From NCBI GenBank assembly GCA_037127315.1, contig JBBBDQ010000348.1:2348501-2412500 (forward strand): DNA of 64,000 nt, written 5' to 3'. Source of the stretch: Ascarosepion bandense. Taxonomy: Eukaryota; Mollusca; Cephalopoda; Sepiida; Sepiidae. This document shows positions 43,690 to 55,656 of the stretch, in pieces. A program made the position numbers and the translations under genes. Under the pieces are notes generated by a model. The model saw nothing but the letters and a program-made list of their open reading frames with translations, was not told where the DNA came from and searched no databases. Numbering within the stretch: position 1 is the stretch's first letter; each line of letters begins with the position of its first letter.

Positions 43690-44182
43690 GACTTTATCTC
43701 TATGATTTAAATTTTTAGTTTGAAAGGATAGCAACTGGTTCAGTAAATCGACGCAATTGATTCTCGATTACAATGTATAAGGTATGAAAAACGAGACCGA
43801 TAATAATACATAACTGAATCGTACGATAACACGTTTGACACCTGTATGATTAAGAGACCCGCCTATAGGCACCTGGATTTATTCACCTGCTCAATTAATG
43901 CCGATTACACTATGTAATCTTGTTCTTTTATTTCACTTCTAAAACTCCTATACTAACCAAATTTCACCTTTTATTAATCTAGTTTTACTTCTATTTTTTT
44001 CTTTTTGTATCATGCCTGTTCAGAACATAAATAGAAGTAGCTCTCCACAACGTCCTCTGATTTTTGCTCTAAGTAACTACTGGTCTTATACTAATAATGT
44101 GTTCCAGTTCGGTCATCCAATCACACAAGCTTTTTCTGTTATTCTTTGGTTATTCCTGATTCTCTTGGTTTAACTTGAAGAC
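43690..44182. other. No recognised feature
   Basis: AT-rich sequence before the minisatellite. Confidence 0.4.
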
Positions 44183-45278
44183 GTTAATATTTATAATGTT
44201 ACCCTTCAAGTACCCTTTCCTCATTAATATTTATAATGTTACCCTTCAAGTACCCTTTCCTCATTAATATTTATAATGTTACTTTCTTCAAATACCCTTT
44301 CCTCATTAATATTTATAATGTTACCCTTCAAGTACCCTTTCCTCATTAATATTTATAATGTTACTTTCTTCAAATACCCTTTCCTCATTAATATTTATAA
44401 TGTTACCCTTCAAGTACCCTTTCCTCATTAATATTTATAATGTTACCCTTCAAGTACCCTTTCCTCATTAATATTTATAATGTTACTTTCTTCAAATACC
44501 CTTTCCTCATTAATATTTATAATGTTACCCTTCAAGTACCCTTTCCTCATTAATATTTATAATGTTACCCTTCAAGTGCCCTTTCCTCATTAATATTTAT
44601 AATGTTACTTTCTTCAAATACCCTTTCCTCATTAATATTTATAATGTTACCCTTCAAGTACCCTTTCCTCATTAATATTTATAATGTTACCCTTCAAGTA
44701 CCCTTTCCTCATTAATATTTATAATGTTACCCTTCAAGTACCCTTTCCTCATTAATATTTATAATGTTACCCTTCAAGTACCCTTTCCTCATTAATATTT
44801 ATAATGTTACTTTCTTCAAATACCCTTTCCTCATTAATATTTATAATGTTACCCTTCAAGTACCCTTTCCTCATTAATATTTATAATGTTACTTTCTTCA
44901 AATACCCTTTCCTCATTAATATTTATAATGTTACCCTTCAAGTACCCTTTCCTCATTAATATTTATAATGTTACCCTTCAAGTACCCTTTCCTCATTAAT
45001 ATTTATAATGTTACTTTCTTCAAATACCCTTTCCTCATTAATATTTATAATGTTACCCTTCAAGTACCCTTTCCTCATTAATATTTATAATGTTACCCTT
45101 CAAGTACCCTTTCCTCATTAATATTTATAATGTTACCCTTCAAGTACCCTTTCCTCATTAATATTTATAATGTTACCCTTCAAGTACCCTTTCCTCATTA
45201 ATATTTATAATGTTACCCTTCAAGTACCCTTTCCTCATTAATATTTATAATGTTACTTTCTTCAAATACCCTTTCCTC
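44183..45278. repeat. Two-variant minisatellite, 27 units
   Basis: Every unit starts ATTAATATTTATAATGTTAC and ends TACCCTTTCCTC. Variant A (40 bp) has CCTTCAAG in the middle, variant B (42 bp) has TTTCTTCAAA. The order read by eye is AABABAABAABAAAABABAABAAAAAB (19 A, 8 B). Apart from the first base, only one substitution (GTGCC for GTACC) was noticed, so homogenisation is very recent. Confidence 0.97.
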
Positions 45279-45686
45279 ATTATTCATTCCGGACATATCT
45301 ATTTGTACTTCTGCAACTTAGGTATCAGTTTGTAACTTATTTTGTTTCAAACTTCCCCTGCTCCTAGTGTTCTCCATCGAGAAAACAACATGAATTTCGG
45401 TTGAATTTTTTTCTTTTGCGAAGAGATAGTTCAAAATATATTTGCCATGTAGGTGATTAGATATTATAGCAATTAGGCACGTCTTTCTTTCTTTCTTTTC
45501 TTTCTATTCATTCATACTTTTTATTTATATATTTTTACATGCACCATTCTATATGAGTCATCTATCGTCCTCCACAGAAGAACACACATTTTCCATTAAA
45601 ATTTCATATTAATATCTTTCTACAGCGGGTTTAATATTTATTATTTATTTAATTTGGAACTGTACGAGATTAAATTATACCGCACT
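45279..45686. other. No recognised feature
   Basis: AT-rich sequence with a short CTTT run near 45,485. Confidence 0.4.
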
Positions 45687-45697
45687 ACTAAGTAGGG

Positions 45698-46311
45698 GGA
45701 TGTGCGTTGTGGTGCAGTAGATATTGGCTAAGAACGAAAAATCGGGGAGCCGAGTTCGAATTCCAGTTGAATTCTTTGCATTCACTTACGCCCAAATACC
45801 CTTGGGAAAGGTATTAATCAGTCTCTTCCCTCCCGTTAGGAGTTAAATAATAGGACAGACTGGGTTCTATAGCCTTGGCTGGCAACCAATCTACCGTAGA
45901 AAGCAAAGGCAACCTACTGTGGGATAATCTTCTGCCCAGTCAGTCATGTTTCTTTCGAAACATGATCGCCCAAAGCGTGTATCACATATAGCACTTAATT
46001 GACTGACTGAATATAATAGTTGAAAACATGATTAAGGCTTCTACTGGTCATAAAGTGGGGGATCAGTTCTATATTGTTATGAAGTAATAAACTGATCCCC
46101 CACTAATTACTACTTAATAATATTATACATCTCTTCCCCCTCTAGCTATGAGTCAAATAACAGGACAGATTGGATTCTATAGCCTTGGTCGGCAACCACT
46201 CTACTGCAGAAAGCAATGGCAACCTACTTCGGGATAATCTTCTGTCCAGTCAGTCAGGTCTCTTTCGAGACATGATCGCCCAATGCGTGGATCACATATA
46301 GCACTTAACTG
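45698..46311 (+). mobile_element. Dimeric SINE (S1-linker-S1), copy 2
   Basis: Full S1 monomer (45,699-46,012), a linker of about 115 bp (46,013-46,127) and an S1 monomer lacking its tRNA head (46,128-46,311). The linker contains a perfect 14-bp inverted pair GTGGGGGATCAGTT/AACTGATCCCCCAC. An 11-bp target duplication ACTAAGTAGGG brackets the whole 614-bp unit at 45,687-45,697 and 46,312-46,322; none separates the monomers. It therefore inserted as a dimer. Confidence 0.92.
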
Positions 46312-46322
46312 ACTAAGTAGGG

Positions 46323-46829
46323 ATTCTGAACTCTCTTCAAAATCCAAATTTGAAATTTAGCTTTTTTACTGTGACAAAGCGAAGGACATAGATAATCTTG
46401 CTGGGTAAGTTAGACACTACCTTTATTTACAAAGTTAACCCTTGTTTGCCAGAAAGCTTAAAGAGTTTGGTACCCAGTGATCAATAAGCTACATAGACTA
46501 ACAAAACGGCCTACGTGGATGTGATTTCTAAAGATGATGCAAAGACACAAATTTATTTAAATTCATCTTGACAATGTTCCATAATCAACGAACTAGAAAT
46601 AATTACACTCATTAAAATAGTTCGCTGATCTGCAAGACCAGATTGACAATCATTTCGCTACAGAAGACCTGAGACGTTTCTAATGTCGAAACTAATAATC
46701 GACAGGCTTCAAACAAAAACTCATGGACAGTTATATTCTAACCAATAATATAGATTCAATTGTAAACTAATGTAAAATGTAAAGAACAATAAAAAACACT
46801 TTTCTCCAATTTTAATATAACATTTCTCC
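46323..46829. other. Flank repeat and unassigned sequence
   Basis: 46,323-46,410 recurs inverted at 35,044-35,128. The rest to 46,829 shows nothing recognised. Confidence 0.5.
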
Positions 46830-47430
46830 TACAGAAGGTAGCTGAAAAGAGTGACAAAAAAGAACTACAAATAAACTTCAAGAAAAACGAATGCCTGGTT
46901 ATCAGCAAAAAGGGCAGCCCAAAATGCCAGATACATGTGAAGGGTACTAAAACCAAGCAGGTACAAAAGTTTAAATACCTAGGAAGTGTTATAAGAGAAG
47001 ACGGAGAGTGCGAAACAGAGATTCGAAGGATGGCGAAGGAAGTTGAGCAAAGTATTAAGAAACAGAACAATTTCGCTAGAAACAGAAGTGTGTACTGGAT
47101 TGCTATGTGATGTTGGTTCTTTAATATGACAGTGAATGCTGGACAATATCATTAAAGATGAAAAAAAAAACTTGGAGCAACTGAAATGTGGTTCTACAGA
47201 AGAATGTTGCGAACATGATGGACTGAGCATGTGAGCAATGATGAGGTTATGGAAAGGATAGAAACGAAAAGTAAAATTTATACTGAGCATCAGGAAGAGA
47301 CAGCTAAAGTTCCTGGGACACGTAATGAGGAAAGAGGGCTTGGAGAACTTGATACTAACAGACCAGATAGAGGGTAAAAGAGACAGGGGAAAGCAGCGGG
47401 GTAGAGAGAGGTGGAAAACCATGAGAAGAA
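46830..47430 (+). pseudogene. LINE-B reverse transcriptase C-terminal region
   Basis: Frames encode VAEKSDKKELQINFKKNECL, VISKKGSPKCQIHVKGT, KQVQKFKYLGSVIREDGECE, TEIRRMAKEVEQSIKKQNN, then WFYRRMLRT-WTEHVSNDEV and RQLKFLGHVMRKEGLENLIL. An A9-10 run near 47,162 and frameshifts break it. It ends at about 47,430 beside (TG)n. Confidence 0.87.
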
Positions 47431-47436
47431 AAAAAA

Positions 47437-47467
<31 letters not shown>

Positions 47468-48060
47468 GATGAGTGATAACATAAAAACCAATTAAGAATA
47501 TATAATTAAATATACCAAATATACGAAAATCTCCATGAATTTTCATAAAGACTTTTGTATTTGTTCATCTTTTAATGATTTTGTCGGTTTTAATTCAGAG
47601 CAACGCAACATACAACTGTTTATCAGTATATTCTATGCATTTAAGGAACAAATGTTCGTTAAGGAAGATATTGTTTAAAACAGCAGACATTTGCTTCAAT
47701 CAATTTCACTGATTAACTTTTCCAAATTACAAAAAACCTAATCAGACAAAGAGAGAATTCTCTTCAGACATTGTCGTAAGTTCATCTGGAAATAAAAGTA
47801 CAATCAATTTGGTCTGAGGATTCAAATTTCCTATGCCATCATCAGAGTAAGTAGAACGGATTTCAGTGAACTATTGTGACATAGTCAAAGAATATTGTGA
47901 CGTTGCGAAAGATTGTTGTGATGTAATTTTAATATTATAATTTTAATTTTAAATTAATTTTTTTATCTCCATGTGGACATTGTCAATTTAAATTTTACAC
48001 TTGTTATTAAAAAGCACAAATCCAGCAACAAGCCAGCATGTAGAGATTGAGTTGAAGGAA
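47431..48060. other. (TG)n and unassigned AT-rich sequence
   Basis: TG repeats at 47,440-47,467. Beyond that no recognised feature. Confidence 0.5.
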
Positions 48061-49064
48061 ATGCCTCCACCACGGTCGTCATCCCTAAAGAGAGGTCATT
48101 AGAAGGAGCAGGAGGATGGAGTTGAAAAGAAAGGAAAAAGAGACTTTGTGGAACGTAGTAAAAAGGAATGGGGCAGAGTTATTACTAAGACTGAGTCCGC
48201 GCCGGTCTCACCTGAAAGAACAGTGGCCGTTTCAGAGAGAAGTCAGTCTGCCTCTCCATTTAGGAAAAATTCGTCCCCTATCCCCACATATTCCTCCATA
48301 CAGGAGGCCTCCTCTTCTAAAATGGAATCATCCTTCTCCTAACATGAGATACGCTCCCCCAAAGTCGATCATCCCCTCCCCAATATAGAAAATTCCTTCC
48401 AAAAAGGGAAAAAAGAAAATGAATAACCCATTTAGACATCCAGAGGTCTGGAAAATAGATCGACAGGCCCTGAAAAAGGACCTTAGTTCACAAAAAGGCC
48501 CTTCTGAGGCCCCTTTTTAAACTTACTTCGGTAGACGGTAAGTTAACCGAAGACTCAGAAAATTTTCCTGAGGCTCCCGGGGTTTTAACCCTTATTAGAA
48601 GTACTGGGGGTACTTTGAAGATTTGGGATTTCGTCCAGGGAGCAATAGAAGCGTTCCCTAAGATTAAGATGGGCCAGATGGGCACAAACTATTTAAGAAA
48701 ATTATCGATTTATTGTGCCGGAAGGGTCCCTGTTATCCTCCCCCTCCTTATATAGAGCGGCAAAACTAACTTTCCCCACGGACGTTGGCGGTATTGTCAT
48801 GGACGGACGAATTACGTCCGATATTGGCATCGGTTCTCTGGGACAATCCGTCGGGGTCCCTGTTCCCACAGATTTTCGCTCCGTATGTGACCAGAAGTAA
48901 TTTTCTGCTTTCTGGTCTGATCCAATATTTTGAACATCAGCTCAAAATAAGGATTAGAAATGACTGGAAACGTTTGACTTCGACAGACTTCAGCAAAAGG
49001 TGGATAAATGTGGCGAGCCTCGTTCGCGTGAACGGGGCTAGCCTTCATTTTCTTTTTTAGATCT
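48061..49064 (+). pseudogene. Decayed coding region with Tx1-like C-terminal end
   Basis: Coherent runs in shifting frames: ERSKKEWGRVITKTESAPVS (48,150), NNPFRHPEVWKIDRQALKKD (48,422), KLTSVDGKLTEDSENFPEAP then GVLTLIRSTGGTLKIWDFVQ (48,520-48,640), FPKIKMGQMGTNYLRKLSIY, and finally LIQYFEHQLKIRIRNDWKRL then TDFSKRWINVASLVRVNGAS (48,915-49,055). The last block resembles the C-terminal end of Tx1-type LINE proteins as I remember them. The upstream part I do not recognise; it could be a first reading frame. At least three frameshifts. Confidence 0.4.
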
Positions 49065-49904
49065 GCTGGTTACATCGGGGAGAATTCCTTTGGAACCCTC
49101 CGCTGGTTAAGGTAGCTCACTTTTGTGTACCTAGTTAATGTGAATGAATGTGTTCCTAGCCTGTACCTGGCCTTCTGCTTTGTTATAATCCAAGTCGAGA
49201 TTCCCAACCTCCCCAGTTTGTTTTGGCCTCCTTTTATCTCGGCTGGTTCAGCTTTTCATTGTTCCATTCCATTAATTATTTTATCCATCCGACTCCCTTA
49301 GCGGGTGTGCTTCTTAATTTTGCTGTTTGGCGGAATACTGCGGCCACTCTTTTTCTGGGATGGACGGGTCTTACTAACATTGTTTATTATTTTAGCTTAA
49401 ATCTTTGTTGTATTTTTAGTTTGATTTTTTGGGGTTCATCCCCCTCACATCATTTCATCTTTCATTAAAATGTATACAAATATATTTATTGTCATGTTTT
49501 TCCCCCTTTTTTAGGTGCCCCTGGTAAATATGTGGTATTGTGGTGTGTGAAGGATTGGGCGATGATAGATGGGTTCATGTGGTGAATGCGCAAATTGTAA
49601 TGAGTAATTGGGTCGTGAAAGTGTTTAGCGAGGTATAGGAGAGTTCAGTGAGTACCAACCTCAATCTCTCCTCTTTTCGACCTTGTGCCACAATTTTTGT
49701 ATTTTTTAAAAAATAAATATTGTTTTTAAAAAGAACTAACCTAACTTTATAAGATTTAACGCCCATAAATATCGAATGAACTTAAATTAAAATCTATTTA
49801 AAGGTCAGTTTGTAATATGCACCTGATGATTGCATAACGCATGAAACTCCGAGTTGTGTGATCGACTCAGGACAATATGTATATTTATTAATATCTATAT
49901 ATAT
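49065..49904. other. Unassigned; contains a hammerhead-like motif
   Basis: An 82-codon frame at 49,223-49,468 has no known motif. CTGATGA (49,822-49,828), a short GC/GC stem and GAAAC (49,842-49,846) form a weak CTGANGA-GAAAC pair. Confidence 0.35.
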
Positions 49905-50060
49905 ATATCAGCCATCAACATAGAAGCCTGCTTCGCAGCATCACAGCTCACCAGTGTGGATAAACAAATCCACTTGCTTCTTGCCGGGATCGAAACATGA
50001 CCAATGTGGTGCCAGTCGGTGTCGTTACTTACTAAGCCATAAGCGCATGAAACCAGTGAG
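49905..50060 (-). mobile_element. tRNA-derived SINE-like element, distinct from S1
   Basis: In reverse complement the A box TGGCTTAGTAAG and B box GGTCATGTTTCGATCCC are about 45 bp apart, then GAAGCAAGTGGATTTGTTTA and CTGCGAAGCAGGCTTCTATG. It ends in (TA)n. Confidence 0.6.
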
Positions 50061-50084
50061 TATATATATATATATATATATATA

Positions 50085-50152
50085 TAACGTGTCTGTCTTA
50101 ATTCTAACTCACACACACACATATGGAATAGCATGTCTGTCATTATATATAA

Positions 50153-50212
<60 letters not shown>

Positions 50213-50281
50213 TTATATATAATGACAGACATGCTATTCCATATGTGTGTGTGTGAGTTAGAATTAAGACAGACACGTTAT
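50085..50281. repeat. 197-bp perfect palindrome with (TA)n centre
   Basis: Arms of about 75 bp: ATAACGTGTCTGTCTTAATT, CTAACTCACACACACAC, GGAATAGCATGTCTGTCATT are exactly mirrored on the right. A (TA)n centre of about 45-50 bp separates them. A small palindrome TTATTCCATGG/CCATGGAATAA follows at about 50,278-50,310. Confidence 0.95.
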
Positions 50282-50380
50282 TCCATGGCTAGGTTTAACC
50301 ATGGAATAACCTGTCTGTCTTCATTTTTACATATATTTGAATTCTTCTATATTTACACCGCGCATATATATATATATATA

Positions 50381-50827
50381 CTCTTGGTCAAAAATTTAAG
50401 ACCACTTAAAAATCTTTAAAAAGAATTTTTTTGTACCCCATAAAAAAGAAGCTGGAGCAACATACCCGCACCTTAATGGAAACGCTTATTTCTAGCATGC
50501 CCGACAAAATTTTTGAAGTCATCAAAAGAAGTGGAGATAGAACTCATCATTTGGCTTTTTAATGTTTTCATACACTTTTCATACACTTTTTGTTCAATTT
50601 CGTTGACTTTTTGTCTCTGGTCTTATAACTTTGATCTTGTGTAAATCGCTTCATTTTATGAAAATGTAAATTTCTAAATAAACTGTTTGGAATGTAGCTT
50701 TTTGCTTCCATAACATTTTAGATTGTAGCATTGGTAACCTTAAGTGGGAGGAGCTTAAAATCTATTTGTAAAAAAAAGAATTCTTTTTAAAGATTTTTAA
50801 GTGGTCTTAAATTTTTCATCGGGAATG
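50381..50827. mobile_element. MITE, family M3 (Tc1/mariner-type), 447 bp
   Basis: Left end CTCTTGGTCAAAAATTTAAG and ACCACTTAAAAATC are mirrored at the right end by GATTTTTAAGTGG, CTTAAATTTTTC and GGGAATG. TA flanks at 50,379-50,380 and 50,828-50,829. No transposase frame inside. Confidence 0.9.
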
Positions 50828-50829
50828 TA

Positions 50830-51068
50830 TATATATATATTTCATTTATGAACGAGTTATTTCGCTACCTTGGTTTCTACCACGAGTGGTTTCTTCGGGT
50901 GATTTTTAATAACTGATTTTACCTTTTACCGTTTTTCTTTTTAAGAACGCTTTTTTTAACGGTGTTTTATTTGAACGTTCACGTGGCAGAAAATTTATGA
51001 ATGCGCATTGTTTAAATTCAAACGAATTATGCCGTTTTCATCCATGTTTATATGTTTATATATTTCAT

Positions 51069-51108
<40 letters not shown>

Positions 51109-51601
51109 GAGGAATGTTAGACTTTGAAAAAACACTAGCTACTTACGCATCTACGCATCGCTTCCTCAGTAATGAAGTTGAACACTCTCGGCTACTGCCG
51201 TGTGTTTACATTGCATATAACACGCTAAAGTTCGTCTTTCTCTACCGAGCATCTATAGATGAGAGGTAGAATTGCCGACATGTCAATCTTGGCTAGAAGC
51301 AATCGGATGTCTAACCGTACATATGAACTGTGATACGGCGAAACAAATCTGTCATCCGTTCTTTTTAAGTTACAATTCTCTTTCCTTTTTTTCTTTTCTT
51401 GTTTATTTGATTTTATTTTGTTTTATCTTTTTCTTTTTCTTTTTTTTTAATTTCTTTGCGAATCTATTTAAAAAGGAAAATTAGACTGACTTTTCTCCAG
51501 TTTCTGAAAGGATTTTTTTGTTGCTGAGGTGATGTGTTATCCCCCGTGGGGATTTTCATATAGAAATGGTCATCCAACATCCTTGAATTAATCCTATTTT
51601 A

Positions 51602-51675
<74 letters not shown>

Positions 51676-51775
51676 AAATATCTACCAAATAGCTAGAGTA
51701 GTGATACAGTGATTAATTAGATTTGCTATACAGTATTAGGATAAAAATAAAGCAGGTGAAAGCCAACTGAAATCG
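50830..51775. other. Microsatellites and unassigned sequence
   Basis: (TA)n at 51,071-51,105 and (TA)n then (TG)n at 51,605-51,672. No gene recognised. Confidence 0.55.
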
Positions 51776-51784
51776 ATTTTATTG

Positions 51785-52093
51785 TCAGTCAGTAAGTTAA
51801 GTGCTATACGTGATACATGCTCGAGTGATCATGTCTTGAAACAGACATCACTAACGGGGCAGAAGATTTTACCGCAGTAGCTCGACATTCCTTTCTCCTG
51901 TAAGCTGGTTGCCAACCAAGGCTGAAAAACTCGGTCTCTCATGTTATTTAAACCATAGCTGGAAGAAAGAGACGGATTGCGACCTTTTTCAAGAGTATTT
52001 GAGCGCAAATGAATGCAATGAAATCAACTGCTATTCGAACTCAGCTCTCCGATTTCTCGTTCCAAGCCGATATCGACTGCACCAAAAACGCAC
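51785..52093 (-). mobile_element. tRNA-derived SINE S1 with target duplication
   Basis: Reverse complement: head with TTTGGTGCAGTCGATATCGG, B box GAGTTCGAATAGC (degraded), body and 3' end. A 9-bp duplication ATTTTATTG at 51,776-51,784 and 52,094-52,102. Confidence 0.88.
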
Positions 52094-52102
52094 ATTTTAT
52101 TG

Positions 52103-52950
52103 TGGTTGGCATAACTAATAAAATGAAATCGATATTTCCGTTGATCAATTAATAAAAGATGAACCATCGATTTGCTGATATCTCACCTGCTAAGGTAAAA
52201 CGAATTCTATTCCAGTTCTTATTGGGCTGATACTTAATGGTTTCCGGCTTCTCATTATAAATGTTTTGAATTCATTCTTGAAATACAGAAGACGCAAGAA
52301 AAATGGCGCCTTCAAGAAGTTCTCGCATAGATTAGTGTTATTATATTTATTTCTAATACCATGAATAGTCGTAAAGATGTTAGTATTAGTATTATTAATA
52401 GTGGCAGTGGTCATAGTTGTCATAGTGTTATCAGGATTAGTAGTCGAATGGATGGTAGTACAGTACTAGTATTATGAATGGTAAAGTTTGAAAAATGTTA
52501 TTTTAATAAAGTTCATGATGAATAAGGCCTAACAAACCACTTAAGATAGAGAATTACTGAATGGGATTTTCATATGAAAGGTAAACGTTTAAAAGAGTGT
52601 TTGTGAGAGATAAGTGTCAAAGTAAAGATTGTATTGTTCGAGAGAGTATCCTCTTGGGAGTCGGAGCCCAAAAATGTGAATAGAAACTATTCGAGGGAAA
52701 ATTACATCTCAGAAATGGAGAACGAATAAAAGCAGATTTTGTTCGTCTCAGGGTGCGTTTCAGAGCGGGTTTTGCCTGTGAGCGCTGAAGATGGCGGTAC
52801 TAGGGAATATAGCTCACCTGAACATTTTTTTTTTCAAGGAAACGAGTGTCCTGCAGCTTTCCGTCTGTAGGGAAAGTGACTGCAGAGTAGAAAATGTGTC
52901 GTTGCCCAACCGCTTTTATATTGCAAGATTCTCGCTATGTTGACATAGAA
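52103..52950. other. No recognised feature
   Basis: A (TTAGTA)-like irregular run near 52,330-52,480. Nothing else seen. Confidence 0.4.
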
Positions 52951-54010
52951 AGAGAAGACATTAGACAATCGAGATATGGTTCTACAGAAAGATTCTGAGA
53001 GTAATATGAGCATGCGTGCAACGAAAACATTTTAATGAAGATTGACACATTGAAGCAAGAGGCAAACAGTGAGTAATCTACCTAGCAAGTATTTATATAA
53101 AGAAGAGTCAATGGGGATATTAAGAAAAAAATCTTTGCTAACAGTAAAAAAGAATAGGAAATTGTAGAGAGCTATAATAGCCTCCATTTCGAACAGACTT
53201 GATACATGAAAGAAATAATGGTAATATAACTATTTGTAGTAGATTGGTAAGTGTAATGTGAGTACTGAAGCTGACTAGAATGATTACAAGTGTAGTACTG
53301 GCTAAATTGTCTACTAATCTGTAATATCTTATCTCCTGTAAATAAAGAAGCAAGCATCCTGAAAAAACAGCCAGAAACAGGGTTCTATATCGACACTACA
53401 TGTGAGTAAGAGGCATGTTTGAAAACCAAATCATTTGCAAAGAAACAACTAGGAAGAAACTAGCAAGTATTTATAAAAAGAAGAGTCAATGGAGATATTT
53501 AAAAAAATTGCTAAAAGTAAAAAAGAAAAGGAAATTGTGGTGGACTATAATTGCCTCCATCTCGAAGGGACTTGATACATGAAAGAAATAATGGTATTAT
53601 AACTATTTGTAATAGTTAGATTGGTAAGTGTAATGTGAGTATTGAAACTGACTAGAATGATTACAAGCGTAGTACTGGTTAAATTGTCTACTACTGTGTA
53701 ATATATTATCTCCCGTAAGACCAGAAATGATGAAGCAAGCATACTGAAGAAACAGCCAGAAACAAGGTTCTACATCGATACCACATGTGAGCAACAGGCA
53801 TTTTTGAAAAACCAAATCATTTGCAAAATAAACAGCCAGGAAGAATCAGGAAGAAATAAAACTGTATATAATGAAGCCAGCTTTGGGAAACAGCGAAAAG
53901 CAGGCTTGAGTAAATAGCACAAAGACCTCAAAGAAAAAGAGATGAAAGAAACAAGAAGCTGTGAGGAGCCATGATCACCTTCATCATTGAAGCCAGTGAT
54001 AGATAAAAGA
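52951..54010 (+). pseudogene. LINE-B-related 3' end with tandem duplication
   Basis: WFYRKIL at about 52,975 matches the LINE-B C-terminal block. A 378-bp unit beginning AGCAAGTATTTAT is present twice (53,084 and 53,462), and a third diverged end follows at about 53,880. Each contains a run like GAGAGCTATAATAGCCTCCA just before a stop, similar to the end of RTE/LINE-B proteins. Confidence 0.6.
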
Positions 54011-54154
54011 AGAATGTTAACTATTAGTCGTATCGAACAGATGACCAGATCGTAAGTCGGTTTGTACTATATTACATGTTCAACAATATCTGCAGTATAA
54101 AGGTAAGCTCACATGCACACAAAATAGTGAATTTTCCAACTCTAAGTCAGTGTT

Positions 54155-54428
54155 TTAACCTAGGCATATTGAAATAATTAAATGTAACCCGCACTTCTAC
54201 TTGAACAGTTTCTTTTCTCGCATTTTCAGCGTAAGAGGCTTCCTTTAACTTGCTTCCCTGACAGCTACAATATTCAAAGATTTAAATGTAACGTCAATTG
54301 CCATCATCTGTATTCTTGAATCCCGTTTAGCTTGTATCCTTTCTTCAATACCACCTGTACCCAGTCTTTTCTCTTACTGTAACCCCTGCACGATAGTGTC
54401 AGTTTCGCATTGCTTGGCGTGAAAGGTA
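54155..54428 (+). mobile_element. LINE-A 3' end scrap
   Basis: TACTTGAACAGTTTCTTTTC, TTGCTTCCCTGACAGCTACA and the tail GCATTGCTTGGCGTGAAAG identify it. It is diverged. Confidence 0.75.
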
Positions 54429-54482
54429 TACTCCTCCTACCCAGAAGATTTGCTCACCACGGTCTTTCTAGCGCTGTTTTTA

Positions 54483-55416
54483 ATTGGCATACTGCAATTT
54501 CAATGCTTCTAAAACGAAACTGCTATCTGACAACCATCACAGGCAATCTCTCCTGTCTTCCATAAGCATGGACCAAGCTTCCCTGAAAGCAATCCACTAC
54601 ACCTACCTCGGCCTTAACCTATCTTCCAACCTCAGGTAGAATCATTACATTGAGTCAATAGCTAAATCCACTGCTAGGAAGGTTGGGTCACTGTGTCGGA
54701 CCAAGAAGTTTTTTTCGCCTGAATCCATCTTGCATATATACAAATCAACCATCCGACCGTGCATGGAATACTGTTGCCATATCTGCTCAGGCGTCTCTGC
54801 TGTTCATCTCAGTGTTCTCGACAGGCTCCAAAGGAAAATCTGAAATGTGATTGGTCCCAAAATGGCAGCTCGACTCCAGCAATTTTCTCATCGTCGGGAT
54901 GTGACTTCCCTCTATCTATTCTATAAATATTTTCATGGCTTCTGCTCAGACGAACTTGGGTCACTGTTGCCCCCTCCACGAGAATTTACTCGGGCAACCA
55001 GACTGGAAACAAGATTCCACCATTTTTCAGTTAGATCAAACAAATGCAGCCGACAATTCTACTACATCAGCTTTTTTTCTCGCATTTCCCGCTTGTAGAA
55101 CTCCGTTCCATATACTTGCTTTCCTGACGGCTCAAACCTCCAGCAATTAAAATGCAAAGTCAATTCCCATCTCTTAACTACAGCCCTTTCTACATCACCC
55201 CATATATATTGTTCTTTTCCTTTCTCTCTACCTTCGTAACTATCTCCACTCCTGTGTTCACAACCTTCTCTTGCCCTTTCTCTTTCACCCCCTGTAGCTG
55301 GTTTATCTTTTTCTTCACTTTTCTCCTGTCTAAAACTTTTATTCTCTTATGTAGCCCCCTGCATATCAGTGGCGATACTGCCTTGCTTTGGGTGAAATTA
55401 TTTAAAAAATGCTTGA
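54483..55416 (+). pseudogene. LINE-A reverse transcriptase C-terminus and tail
   Basis: It starts at NFNASKTKLLSDNHHRQSLL and passes TYLGLNLSSNLR-NHYIESIA, KSTARKVGSLCRTKKFFSPE, SILHIYKSTIRPCMEYCCHI, then MAARLQQFSHRRDVTSLYLF and the tail TGCCTTGCTTTGGGTGAAAT. Compared with the 38.5-kb copy it is a separate subfamily (LGLNLSSNLR, FFSPESI). Stops are scattered. Confidence 0.88.
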
Positions 55417-55656
55417 CGAAAAACAGATTTATGATCACACAGGAAGACCCCTCACTTTTTATTAACTCAGCCAACCAGAAGTTTTTACCACCATTGACAG
55501 CCTTGTCAGTGAAGCGGTTTTTAGATGCATATGATCTTTTTCGGAAAATTGTAACATTACAGTCTGTTACTATTTTATTACTGGCATGCCGCGATTATTA
55601 ACGAAAAAATGGGCTTCTTAGTACATGGGAAAACCTCTTTTTAACTAACTTACCTT

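Noticed and set aside
44183..45278. CRISPR-like array
   Set aside because: Units are contiguous with no unique spacers; this is a eukaryotic minisatellite.
46979..47491. Minus-strand 170-codon frame
   Set aside because: Antisense of LINE-B plus (TG)n; the sense strand carries the family motifs.
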